Positions 26,742 to 34,954 of a stretch of 64,000 bases of DNA are shown in pieces. The position numbers and the translations under genes are program-made. Below the pieces are notes generated by a model, which saw only the letters and a list, made by a program, of their open reading frames with translations, was not told the origin of the DNA and searched no databases. Origin of the DNA: Gemmatimonadota bacterium (lineage in GTDB: Bacteria; Gemmatimonadota; Gemmatimonadetes; Gemmatimonadales; Gemmatimonadaceae); the NCBI GenBank assembly GCA_016182795.1, contig JACPFW010000044.1, positions 17,270-81,269 of the forward strand. The letters run 5' to 3'. The stretch's first letter is position 1; each line of letters starts with the position of its first letter.

Positions 26742-26837
26742 CACCGAGTCGGAAGCTAAACGGAGGCCGCGCGGGTCGTCAGGCATCGCGCGGTGCGAGG
26801 CAGTCGCCCCGCACCGCGCGTAATGGCCCGAGCCTGT

Positions 26838-28112
26838 TCAGGCCGCCGCGTCGACCGGCGGCTCGTCGGGGAACTCACCCTCCCAACGCGCCATCACCGC
26901 CGTCGCCAGGCAGTTGCCCACGAGATTGATCGAGGTGCGCGCCATGTCCATGATGGCGTCCACGCCAAGGATGACGGCCACCGCCTCGAGCGGGAGCCCG
27001 AACATCGTCAGCGCACCGGAGAGAATCACCAGCGACGCTCGCGGCACCGCGGCGACTCCCTTGGAGGTCAGCATCAGCGTCAGCATCATCAGCAGCTGCT
27101 GTCCGAACGACATGTCGATGCCAGCCGCCTGCGCCGCGAACACCGACGCCATCGCCAGATAGAGCGTCGAGCCGTCGAGGTTGAACGAGTAGCCGGTGGG
27201 GAGCACAAACGCGACGATGCGCTTGGGCAGTCCAAACTTCTCCAGCTCCTCAAAGGCGAGCGGCAGGGCGGCCTCGGAGGACGCCGTGGAGAACGCGATG
27301 AGCCACGGTTCCTTGATGTGATTCCAGAACCGGCGGATGGGAACGCGCGCCAGCAGCGCGATGGGAATCAAGACACCGAGAATGAAGACGGCGAGCGCGC
27401 CATAGAGCGTCGCAACGAGCAGGCCGAGGCTCTTGAGCACCGCGAGTCCGCTGGTGCCCACCGTGACCGCGATCGCCGCGCCGATACCGTACGGCGCGAA
27501 GGACATCACCAGCGCGGTGAACTTGAACATTACCTCGCTGAGCGATTCGCAGAAATTGAGCATCACCTCCTTCGGCTTGCCCTTCACGCGCGACAGTCCG
27601 ACGGCGAACAGGATGGCGAAGAAGACGATCTGCAGCACCTCGTTCTTGGACGCCGCCTCGAAGAACGAGGCCGGCACCATGTGCTCGATCACACCGCTGA
27701 AGGTCACTTTCGTCTGCGCGAGTTCGGCTGCCTTCTCCGTGGACGCTCCCGCCAGTGAAATCCCCGCGCCGGGCTTCACCAGGTTGACAGCGCCAAGTCC
27801 GATGAACAAAGCGATCGTCGTGACGAGCTCGAAGTAGACGATGGAACGGAAGGCCAGGCGTCCCACCTTCTTCATGTCGTCGCCGTGCCCGGCGATGCCC
27901 ACGACCAGCGTGGAGAAGATCAGCGGGACGATCAGCGACTTGATCATCCGCAGGAACACGGATGAAACCGCCTTGAAGAACGTCGCCAGTCCGGGGTACT
28001 CGGCCGCCGGGAAAACGGAACCGAGCACGATGCCAATGACCATCGACAGAAGAATGGCCTGCGTCGGGCCGATCAGCGGCTTCTTCGCCGGAACGGTTGC
28101 TGATGCTGTCAT
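26838..28112 (-). CDS. Dicarboxylate/amino acid:cation symporter (DAACS)
   Basis: 424-residue Na+/H+-coupled importer of glutamate, aspartate or C4-dicarboxylates in the inner membrane. Visible are FLRMIKSLIVPLIFSTLVVG, AFSTASSEAALPLAFE (HP1 serine-rich hairpin), FVLPTGYSFNLDGSTLYL (the NMDGT-like motif reads NLDGST) and the HP2 region GVAAVPRASLVILSG. Length is typical. It lies 55 bp downstream of two amino-acid permease genes on the same strand, suggesting shared transcription. Confidence 0.94.
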   Translation of the reverse strand: MTASATVPAKKPLIGPTQAILLSMVIGIVLGSVFPAAEYPGLATFFKAVSSVFLRMIKSLIVPLIFSTLVVGIAGHGDDMKKVGRLAFRSIVYFELVTTIALFIGLGAVNLVKPGAGISLAGASTEKAAELAQTKVTFSGVIEHMVPASFFEAASKNEVLQIVFFAILFAVGLSRVKGKPKEVMLNFCESLSEVMFKFTALVMSFAPYGIGAAIAVTVGTSGLAVLKSLGLLVATLYGALAVFILGVLIPIALLARVPIRRFWNHIKEPWLIAFSTASSEAALPLAFEELEKFGLPKRIVAFVLPTGYSFNLDGSTLYLAMASVFAAQAAGIDMSFGQQLLMMLTLMLTSKGVAAVPRASLVILSGALTMFGLPLEAVAVILGVDAIMDMARTSINLVGNCLATAVMARWEGEFPDEPPVDAAA

Positions 28113-28167
28113 TGCGGTAGATCTCGCACGATGTGCTGCAACCGCGGCCGCGCGGTCCTGGTAGGTG

Positions 28168-29673
28168 TTACGGGGTGTTGCGGGAATCGGCGTTGCGTCG
28201 CAGCACCGAGTGACGCACCCCGTACGTGAAATACAGAATGAGCCCCAGCGTCATCCATACGGCGAACCCGATCCACGCGCTGATCGGGAGCCCCTTCATC
28301 ACGAACAGGCACGACGCCGCCCCGCCCAGCGTCACGGCCCAGACGAACGGCACGCGGAACGGCCGCGGCCGGTTGGGCTCCTGAATGCGCAGCGCGAGCA
28401 CGCCGACGCAGACGACGGCGAACGCCGCCAGCGTGCCGATGTTCGTGAGGTCGTAGGTCGCCGCATCGTTCGCCACCAGCGAACCGAGCGCGACAACCAC
28501 GCCGGTAATCAGCGTCGTGACCCATGGCACCTGCGTCTTGGGATGGATCTTGGCCGCCCACGGGGGCAGCAGCCCGTCGCGCGCCATGGCGTAGAAGATG
28601 CGCGGCTGGCCGTACTGGAAGACGAGCAGCACCGCCGCCATCGAGACCACGGCGCCGGCGGAGACGATCCAGCTCACGGTGGACAGACCGGCGACCTCAA
28701 GGGCCCGCGCCAGCGGATCGCTGGCCCGCAGCTGCTCGTACGGCACGAGGCCGGTCGCCACGAACCCGACGACGACGTAGATCAGCGTGCACACCGCCAG
28801 CCCGCCGAGAATGCCGCGCGGCATCGTGCGTTGGGGGTCCTTGGTCTCTTCGGCCGCGGTCGATATTGCGTCGAATCCGATGTACGCGAAGAAGACGATG
28901 GCCGCGCCCTGATGGATGCCGCGGAAACCGTTGGGCGCAAACGGATGGTAGTTGGCGGGATTGATGTGCATCGCACCAACCACCACGAACAGCGTCAGCA
29001 CCGCCAGCTTGACGATGACCATGATGTTGTTCGCGCGGGCGCTCTCCTTCACGCCAAGCATCAGCAGCCAGGTGATGGCCGCGACGATCGCAAAGGCCGG
29101 AATGTTCACCAGCACCGGAATCCCGAACAGGCGCGGCGCCGTGTCCATCAGCGCCAGCACCTTGGGGTCGGCGGATGCCTTGACCACCCAGTACCCGTGC
29201 GTCATCCAGCCGGGCAGGTCGACGCCGAATCCGGAGATCAGCGAATCGAAGTAGCCGCCCCACGCGATCGCCACGGCGATGTTGCCGATGGCATACTCGA
29301 GCACGAGCGCCCATCCGACGATCCACGCGACAATCTCGCCCAGCGTGGCGTACGAGTAGGCGTACGCGCTGCCGGCCTGCGGAATCATCGACGCCAGTTC
29401 GGCGTAGCAGAGCGCGGCGAGACCGCAGACGGCCGCGAGCAGCACAAACGACACAATCAGCGCCGGCCCCGCGCCGTAGCGCACCACGGTGCCATCGGCG
29501 AGAATCTCGCCGGCGGCCGCGGTGCCCAGCGACGAGAAGATGCCGGCACCGATTACCGCGCCGATCGAGAGCATCAACAGGTCGGAGGTGCCGAGCGCGC
29601 GCCGCATGTGCGGCTCGCTCCCCTCCACCTCGGCCTCAGCGGCCACGATCGGCTTGCGTCTGAACAGACTCAT
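28168..29673 (-). CDS. APC-family amino acid permease (CAT-like)
   Basis: 501 residues, 12-14 helices. LGTSDLLMLSIGAVIGAGIF is the substrate-binding TM1 of the APC fold, with CYAELASMIPQAGSAYAYSY and FFAYIGFDAISTAAEETKDP following. It is probably a cationic or broad amino acid transporter. Its start lies 1 nt after the stop of the second permease gene, so the two are one operon. Confidence 0.93.
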   Translation of the reverse strand: MSLFRRKPIVAAEAEVEGSEPHMRRALGTSDLLMLSIGAVIGAGIFSSLGTAAAGEILADGTVVRYGAGPALIVSFVLLAAVCGLAALCYAELASMIPQAGSAYAYSYATLGEIVAWIVGWALVLEYAIGNIAVAIAWGGYFDSLISGFGVDLPGWMTHGYWVVKASADPKVLALMDTAPRLFGIPVLVNIPAFAIVAAITWLLMLGVKESARANNIMVIVKLAVLTLFVVVGAMHINPANYHPFAPNGFRGIHQGAAIVFFAYIGFDAISTAAEETKDPQRTMPRGILGGLAVCTLIYVVVGFVATGLVPYEQLRASDPLARALEVAGLSTVSWIVSAGAVVSMAAVLLVFQYGQPRIFYAMARDGLLPPWAAKIHPKTQVPWVTTLITGVVVALGSLVANDAATYDLTNIGTLAAFAVVCVGVLALRIQEPNRPRPFRVPFVWAVTLGGAASCLFVMKGLPISAWIGFAVWMTLGLILYFTYGVRHSVLRRNADSRNTP

Positions 29674-29674
29674 C

Positions 29675-31162
29675 TCAAACCCTCGGCTGGCTTCGCATGC
29701 CGCGATGCCACCAGTAGTAGACAGGAATGCCCAACAGGACGATCACCAGCCCCGACAGCGCCTGCGCGCGCGTCTTGTCGGCGACCAGCAGCGTGACCGC
29801 CACGCCGGACGCGGCGAGCACATAGAACGCCGGGAGCACCGGATAGCCGATCGCGCGGTACGGACGCGGCTCGTCGGGGCGCTGGCGGCGCAGCAGGAAG
29901 AGCCCGACCGTCGTCAGCGCATAGAAGATGAGTGCCGCGAAAATCACGTAGTCGAGGAGCTGGTTATACGAGCCGGTGAGGCAAAGCAGGCTGGTCCACA
30001 CCGACTGCACCACGAGCGCGAACGACGGCACGCCATGGCGGCTCAGCACGCCGGCGCGCGCAAAGAACGAGCCATCTTTGGCCATCGCGTAGTACACGCG
30101 CGCGCCGGAGAGGATCAGGCCGTTGTTGCAGCCAAGCACCGAGATGATGATGGCGCCGGCCATGATCAGCGCGCCGCTGGGGCCGAAGATGCTCTCCATC
30201 ATCGCCGTCGCCACGCGGTCCTGCGTCGCATAGTCGATACCGCGCGCCAGAATGGTCGCGCCGTCCGCCGACCCGTGGAGCGGGAGCGCCGCCAGGTACG
30301 ACACGTTGGCGAGCACGTAGAGCACCGTCACCATGACGGTGCCGATTACCAGCGCGCGCGGCAGGTTCTTGGCCGGGTCCTGCACCTCGGCCGCCGCAAA
30401 CGTCGGCGCATGCCACGAGTCGGACGAGAAGAGCGAGCCGACGAGCGCCGAGCCGAACGTCACGACAAACAGCATGCCAACGTCCGGCGTGCCGGCAAAG
30501 AAGTTGCCGCCGGTGAAGTTGGCGGCGATCGCCTCGGCGTTTCGACCGATCGTGAGGCCGAGTACGATGAGCACAACCAGCAGCGCGGTCTTGAGGAACG
30601 TGAGCACGGTTTGCACCCACTTGCCTTCCTTGACGCCGCGCAGGTTCACCCAGGTCAGCACCCAGATGGAGATCAGTGCCGCGACGCGCTGCCACGAGAG
30701 GCCGAACTCTAGGGTGGTCCGGCCGAGGTTGATGTCGATCGCCATCAACCAGCGATCAGCGCTCACCCCGGGGAACAGCACGCCGAGGAATTTTCCAAAT
30801 GCCACCGCCACCGCGGCGATCGTGCCGGTCTGGATGACGATGAACAGCGTCCATCCATACAGGAACCCCATCAAGGGTCCCATCGACTCGCGGAGGAACG
30901 TGTACATGCCGCCGGCGCGCGGATACATCGCCGCCAGTTCGCCGAACGCAAGCGCGCCGCAGACGGTAATGATGCCGGTGACGATCCAGGCAAGCAGCAG
31001 CCAGCCTGGCGAGCCGAGCGTGCGACCGATGTCGGCGGAGACGATGAAGATGCCTGAGCCGATCATCGACCCCGCCACGAGCATCGTGGCATCGGTGAGC
31101 GTCAGGGCCTTCACGAACTCCGAATGGTGCTGCGATCCGTGGGGGGCGGACTGGTCGCTCAT
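29675..31162 (-). CDS. APC-family amino acid permease (LAT-like)
   Basis: 495 residues, about 12 helices. TM1 is MLVAGSMIGSGIFIVSADI; FGELAAMYPRAGGMYTFLRE and SSDSWHAPTFAAAEVQDPAKN are typical of exchanger-type permeases related to L-type transporters. It is the first of the permease pair; the 276-bp upstream gap holds an inverted heptad repeat (31311-31438). Confidence 0.93.
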   Translation of the reverse strand: MSDQSAPHGSQHHSEFVKALTLTDATMLVAGSMIGSGIFIVSADIGRTLGSPGWLLLAWIVTGIITVCGALAFGELAAMYPRAGGMYTFLRESMGPLMGFLYGWTLFIVIQTGTIAAVAVAFGKFLGVLFPGVSADRWLMAIDINLGRTTLEFGLSWQRVAALISIWVLTWVNLRGVKEGKWVQTVLTFLKTALLVVLIVLGLTIGRNAEAIAANFTGGNFFAGTPDVGMLFVVTFGSALVGSLFSSDSWHAPTFAAAEVQDPAKNLPRALVIGTVMVTVLYVLANVSYLAALPLHGSADGATILARGIDYATQDRVATAMMESIFGPSGALIMAGAIIISVLGCNNGLILSGARVYYAMAKDGSFFARAGVLSRHGVPSFALVVQSVWTSLLCLTGSYNQLLDYVIFAALIFYALTTVGLFLLRRQRPDEPRPYRAIGYPVLPAFYVLAASGVAVTLLVADKTRAQALSGLVIVLLGIPVYYWWHRGMRSQPRV

Positions 31163-31310
31163 GCAATGCCTCGCCGACGAGGAGCAAGCGATGCCACAGG
31201 GGACGGTTAGAACCCGCGTAACTTAGGCGCGGGACTGGAGTTGGGCCAGAGGTTTTTGGTCGGGCTCTAATGTTTGTCCAAAGGGTGCTGGGAAAGGGGA
31301 AGAAGCAGAG

Positions 31311-31438
31311 TGTGGGGCAGGGTGCAGGGGCAGAGTGTGGTGCGGGGGAAGTGATGGGTACGTGGAACGACGAAGGGGAGGCGGCGCCATCGCGCCCCCT
31401 CCCCTGCACCACACCCTGCCTCTGCACCCTGCACCCCG
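31311..31438. repeat. Inverted array of GGGTGCA-type heptads
   Basis: A left arm (31311-31350) and a right arm (31395-31438, opposite strand) are each built of 7-bp units near GGGTGCA. The two arms align unit by unit as an imperfect inverted repeat around a 44-bp centre. It fills the gap between two minus-strand genes and would form a long hairpin in the transcript of the TonB-like gene. Confidence 0.75.
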
Positions 31439-32254
31439 CTAGGGTGCCTCCGCCGATATCCACGTCGTGTCGCGCACCGGTGTTCCGTCGGCGCGCACCG
31501 CCGGCCGGAAGCGGAACTCGAGCAGCATGTCGCGAATCTTCCGGTTGTAACCGGAATCCTTGGACGGGTTGAACGAGATCAGCGTCGTGTTGCCGCGTTC
31601 ATCGACGTCGAAGTAGGCCACCAGTTTGTACGGACGGACCTTGGCGGGGACGGGAATCGGCAGGATCACCAGATTCGTCGGCGTCGGAGGATACACCTTG
31701 CCCGTGCCGCCGCCGGTGCCGGGGCCGATTCCACTGCCGCGCCCGGTGCCGATGCCCGAGCCCACGCCGCCGCCAGTACCGGGGCCCGAACCGGCGGTGC
31801 CGTCGCTCCCTGTGCCGCCGCCCACCCCCGACACCTGGCTCGCGTCCTTCGCGTCGGGGTGCACCGGCGCCGCGGGCGTGGGCGTCGGCTCTGGCTTAGG
31901 TTGCGGCGGAGGGGGCACCAGCGGCTTCACCACCGGCTCGACCGGCTTGGGGACCGGCACCACGGCCGCCGCGGGGGCCGGCGCCACGCGGATGAAGCGC
32001 ACCCGCTCCTGCACCACTCCGCCCGTCCCGCGCGTTCCACCCCCACCGCCACCGGCCGGTCCCGGCCCGCCCGCCCCCTCGCGCATCGGCAGGGTGACCG
32101 TCCGCACGAAGATCGGCCCCGCGACCAGGAACAGAATGAGCGCGTGGAAGAGGATCGACGCCGCCAGGCCGCGCGCCTTCCCTTCCTCACGGATAGGCAG
32201 GCCAACAGGCGGGCGCAGCGGCGGTCGAACGCGAGGGGCAGTCACGTCAGGCAT
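31439..32254 (-). CDS. TonB-like energy transducer with glycine-rich linker
   Basis: 271 residues. A cytoplasmic start is followed by one membrane helix (about 31-50, ILFHALILFLVAGPIFV), a Pro-rich spacer with PKPEP/TPTP repeats, an almost pure Gly/Ser/Thr stretch (about 140-185), and a C-terminal domain (YKLVAYFDVDERGNTTLISF ... LLEFRFRPAV) with TonB C-terminal character. It probably spans the periplasm to pass energy to an outer-membrane receptor. It is separated from the exb genes by a terminator-like hairpin. Confidence 0.75.
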   Translation of the reverse strand: MPDVTAPRVRPPLRPPVGLPIREEGKARGLAASILFHALILFLVAGPIFVRTVTLPMREGAGGPGPAGGGGGGTRGTGGVVQERVRFIRVAPAPAAAVVPVPKPVEPVVKPLVPPPPQPKPEPTPTPAAPVHPDAKDASQVSGVGGGTGSDGTAGSGPGTGGGVGSGIGTGRGSGIGPGTGGGTGKVYPPTPTNLVILPIPVPAKVRPYKLVAYFDVDERGNTTLISFNPSKDSGYNRKIRDMLLEFRFRPAVRADGTPVRDTTWISAEAP

Positions 32255-32365
32255 CTGTGGGCTGAGGTTTACCTACGCGTGGGTGCCGCGGCACCCACTC
32301 TACAACCTATAACGAAAAATACCCGCGAGCGGGTTTCGCCCGCACACCGCCGGGGACAAGACAGC

Positions 32366-32398
32366 GCGGCGGGGGCCCCAAAGGGACCACCCGCCGCC
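32366..32398 (-). terminator. Hairpin after exbD pair
   Basis: GCGGCGGG...CCCGCCGC stem extended by GGTCCC/GGGGCC with a TTT loop and one bulge, 28 nt after the last exbD stop, followed on the minus strand by TGTCTTGT. It probably ends the tonB-exb transcript. Confidence 0.55.
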
Positions 32399-32426
32399 TA
32401 ATACCCGCCTTCGAGATGTTCGAGCC

Positions 32427-32858
32427 TTACTTCGCCGGCTCTTCGGGCGCCGCCTTGGGCGGCACACCGATGACCTTGACGCCAGCGCCGCGCGCCTGGT
32501 CCATCCCGAAAATGACATCCTGATACAGCACGTTGGGATCGCCCTTCACGAAGATGATCTTATCCGGACGCGGATCGTAGATCTCCTTCAGCCGCTTGAA
32601 CAACTCGGCCTTCGCAACGGGTCCCTTGTTGATGGCATACGTCCCACCCGGCAGCACTTCCAGCACGATCTGGTCCGGATTGGGCTTCACGTCCTTGTCC
32701 GACGGCGTCGGATCCGGAAGCTGCACGTCCAATGCCTTCCGGCTCATCGGGATGATCATCATGAAGATCACGAGGAGCACGAGCAGCACGTCGATCATCG
32801 GGGTCAGGTTGGGCTCCGAATTCAGCCCACCGCCACCGCCACCCACGGACATACTCAT
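32427..32858 (-). CDS. exbD: ExbD/TolR family biopolymer transport protein
   Basis: 143 residues. A Gly-rich start and EPNLTPMIDVLLVLLVIFM hold the single membrane helix with the proton-conducting Asp, followed by a periplasmic domain with IIFVKGDPNVLYQDVI. It is a stator part of the TonB energy system. It is the second of two exbD genes, overlapping the first by 4 bp (ATGA). Confidence 0.93.
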   Translation of the reverse strand: MSMSVGGGGGGLNSEPNLTPMIDVLLVLLVIFMMIIPMSRKALDVQLPDPTPSDKDVKPNPDQIVLEVLPGGTYAINKGPVAKAELFKRLKEIYDPRPDKIIFVKGDPNVLYQDVIFGMDQARGAGVKVIGVPPKAAPEEPAK

Positions 32859-33331
32859 GGCGTGCCTCCCGGGGTCTTCATCGCCGACAGATTGTCCGAC
32901 TCGACCAGAGAACGCGAACCAGGAATCTGATCGGTGATCATGCCCGTCACGCGCACGCCGTTCTTGGCGGCGATGTCGATGGCGTCGATCACCTTCTCAT
33001 ACTTCAGCTGGTTGTGCGCCTTGAGGAACATGATCTTGTCCTCCGTGCGCGCCTCGTAGATCGCCTTGAGCAGCGCTCCGAGGTCCTCGTTCTTGATCTG
33101 CTTCTTGTTCAGATAGTACTGTCCCGACGCGTCGATGCCGAGGACCTGGTCCGCATCCTCTTCAGGATGCGGCTTCAGGTTCTGGCCCTGCGGCGGCACC
33201 GCGTTGAAGCCCGCGTTGATGGCCGGGATGACGAGCATGAAGATGATCAGGAGAACGAGCATCACGTCAATCATCGGCGTGACATTCGGTTCCGCCTTGA
33301 CATCACTTTTCCCGCTGACTGCCATTGACAT
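32855..33331 (-). CDS. exbD: ExbD/TolR family biopolymer transport protein
   Basis: 158 residues; EPNVTPMIDVMLVLLIIFMLV is the membrane helix with the key Asp, followed by a periplasmic alpha/beta domain. The C-terminal tail (about 20 residues past the domain) is longer than in its neighbour. Paired ExbDs are common in TonB systems of Bacteroidota and related phyla. It lies 32 bp after exbB. Confidence 0.93.
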   Translation of the reverse strand: MSMAVSGKSDVKAEPNVTPMIDVMLVLLIIFMLVIPAINAGFNAVPPQGQNLKPHPEEDADQVLGIDASGQYYLNKKQIKNEDLGALLKAIYEARTEDKIMFLKAHNQLKYEKVIDAIDIAAKNGVRVTGMITDQIPGSRSLVESDNLSAMKTPGGTP

Positions 33332-33363
33332 GGCCGTCCTCCTATAAAGGATGGGAGGTCAGG

Positions 33364-34095
33364 TCAGACCGGCGACTTGCCGGCGTTCTGCGCGGCCGTG
33401 TTGAACTCACGGGTGAAGCGCGAACGGCCAAACTCGCCCGAGACGCCCTTGATGAGGTAGTCGATCATTTCCTTCGACGAGTACGTCATCTCGGCCGTGA
33501 TGTTGTCGATCTTGGTCTGGAAGTAGTTGAACGCCCACACCGCCGGGATGGCCACGAGCAGGCCGAACGCCGTCGTGATAAGGGCTTCCGAGATACCAGC
33601 CGCGATCGAGCTGATGCCACCGCCGCCGCCGGCGGCCATGCCCTGGAACGCGTTCACCACGCCCATCGTCGTGCCGAGCAGGCCGACGAACGGCGCCGTG
33701 GCGCCCGTCGTCGCCAGCATGGCCAGCGAGCGCTTCATGAGCACGATCTGCATCAGCATTTCACGCTCGACCGCGCGTTCGGCCGAGTTGATGTCCGACA
33801 CCGTCACCGAGCCGTCCTGGATCAGCGGCTTGATCTCGGCGAGCGCGCCGCCGAGCACCTTGGCGACGTGCGACTTCTTGTAGTTCTCGGCGAGGTTGAT
33901 CGCCTCGGTCAGGTTGTCCTCTTCGAGGAACTGCGAGAACTCAGGGGCGAACTTGCGCGTCTGCGACTGCGCGCTGCGCAGGTACCACCACTTCTGCACC
34001 ATGATGGACAGCGACCACACCGACATGATGAGCAGGGTGTAGACGATGCCCTTGGCGAAAGGACCCATGGACTGCCAGAGTTCGATCAATGACAT
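33364..34095 (-). CDS. exbB: MotA/TolQ/ExbB proton channel protein
   Basis: 243 residues, three membrane helices (N-terminal about 12-35, then a pair around 125-185). ATTGATAPFVGLLGTTMGVVNAF and ALITTAFGLLVAIPAVWAFNYF are the conserved proton-channel helices. It forms the inner-membrane motor with ExbD that energises TonB. Confidence 0.94.
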   Translation of the reverse strand: MSLIELWQSMGPFAKGIVYTLLIMSVWSLSIMVQKWWYLRSAQSQTRKFAPEFSQFLEEDNLTEAINLAENYKKSHVAKVLGGALAEIKPLIQDGSVTVSDINSAERAVEREMLMQIVLMKRSLAMLATTGATAPFVGLLGTTMGVVNAFQGMAAGGGGGISSIAAGISEALITTAFGLLVAIPAVWAFNYFQTKIDNITAEMTYSSKEMIDYLIKGVSGEFGRSRFTREFNTAAQNAGKSPV

Positions 34096-34137
34096 AGAAA
34101 AAGGCTCCCGCGGTTCGGTGGTTCTGTGGTGGAGACG

Positions 34138-34839
34138 CTACTTCTGGATGGCGAAGACGAATGGCTGCTGGACGAGCTGCTTGACCTTCTTGCCGCCGAC
34201 TTCTGCCGGAAGGAATCGCATGCCCGGCAGGGCGTTCTTCACGGCGAGGGCGAAGAGTTCGTGCGAGGTCTTGAGGACCTTGAACGACCCGAGCTCCGCG
34301 CGGCCCGTCGTGTCGACCGTGAACTGGGCGAGCACCTCGCCTTCCACGCCGGCCGACTTGAGAATTTCCGGATAGCGGGGCGCCGCCGACCCGGGCGCCT
34401 GTACCACCGGCTTCTCCACCTGAAACTCAAAGTACGTCTGTGTCTGGTCGGTCGGGACGATGCCGCCAACCTTGCCGTTGGCGATACCGCCCTGGACGCC
34501 CTTGCCCGAGAAGTCCGCCTCGTTCGTCACCGAACGCGACAGGTCGATCTCAGGAATGACATCCGGGATGTTGATGGGCGCCGTCAGCACTTGGAAGCCT
34601 TTGACCACGGGCGCGACCTGCACGTCCTTGGGCTGCTCCTTGGGCGCTTCCTTCGGCTTCTCCTTCTTTACTTCGACGAAGTCGACCTTCTGCTCCTTCG
34701 CCTCGCGCAGCTTTTCGCCGGCATTGGCGGTGGCGACGACCGCGCCCCAAACCAACAAGACGTGAGCGACGCCGGAGAAGAATCCTCCGCCGAAGAACGG
34801 CTGTTTCTGCGCTTGTGACTCAAGCAGGTTGTTGAACAC
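34138..34839 (-). CDS. tonB: TonB family protein, first gene of the exb operon
   Basis: 233 residues. One N-terminal membrane helix (about 20-40), a Lys/Glu/Pro-rich periplasmic rod (KKEKPKEAPKEQPKD), and the C-terminal TonB domain starting PRYPEILKSAGVEGEVLAQF with the diagnostic YP motif. It couples ExbBD to outer-membrane receptors; no TonB-dependent receptor is in the window. Confidence 0.92.
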   Translation of the reverse strand: MFNNLLESQAQKQPFFGGGFFSGVAHVLLVWGAVVATANAGEKLREAKEQKVDFVEVKKEKPKEAPKEQPKDVQVAPVVKGFQVLTAPINIPDVIPEIDLSRSVTNEADFSGKGVQGGIANGKVGGIVPTDQTQTYFEFQVEKPVVQAPGSAAPRYPEILKSAGVEGEVLAQFTVDTTGRAELGSFKVLKTSHELFALAVKNALPGMRFLPAEVGGKKVKQLVQQPFVFAIQK

Positions 34840-34892
34840 TACGCACCCCGTGTGTGGCTGCGGTGAATCTGGTACGGCGGTTCGTGTACAAG

Positions 34893-34921
34893 ATTCTAGA
34901 CGCCGTCGATGAAGGCAGTAA
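34893..34921 (-). promoter_or_regulatory. Possible promoter of the tonB-exb operon
   Basis: -10 TAGAAT (34898-34893, 5 of 6 consensus) with a weak -35 TTACTG (34921-34916) at 17-nt spacing, 54 nt upstream of the tonB start. Confidence 0.35.
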
Positions 34922-34954
34922 CTGCGGGAACATTAAGATTCGCTTAACGCGAAG

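Noticed and set aside
34939..34953. TTCGC/GCGAA stem as terminator of the sensor kinase gene
   Set aside because: Only 5 bp, AT-rich loop, no T-run; too weak to call.
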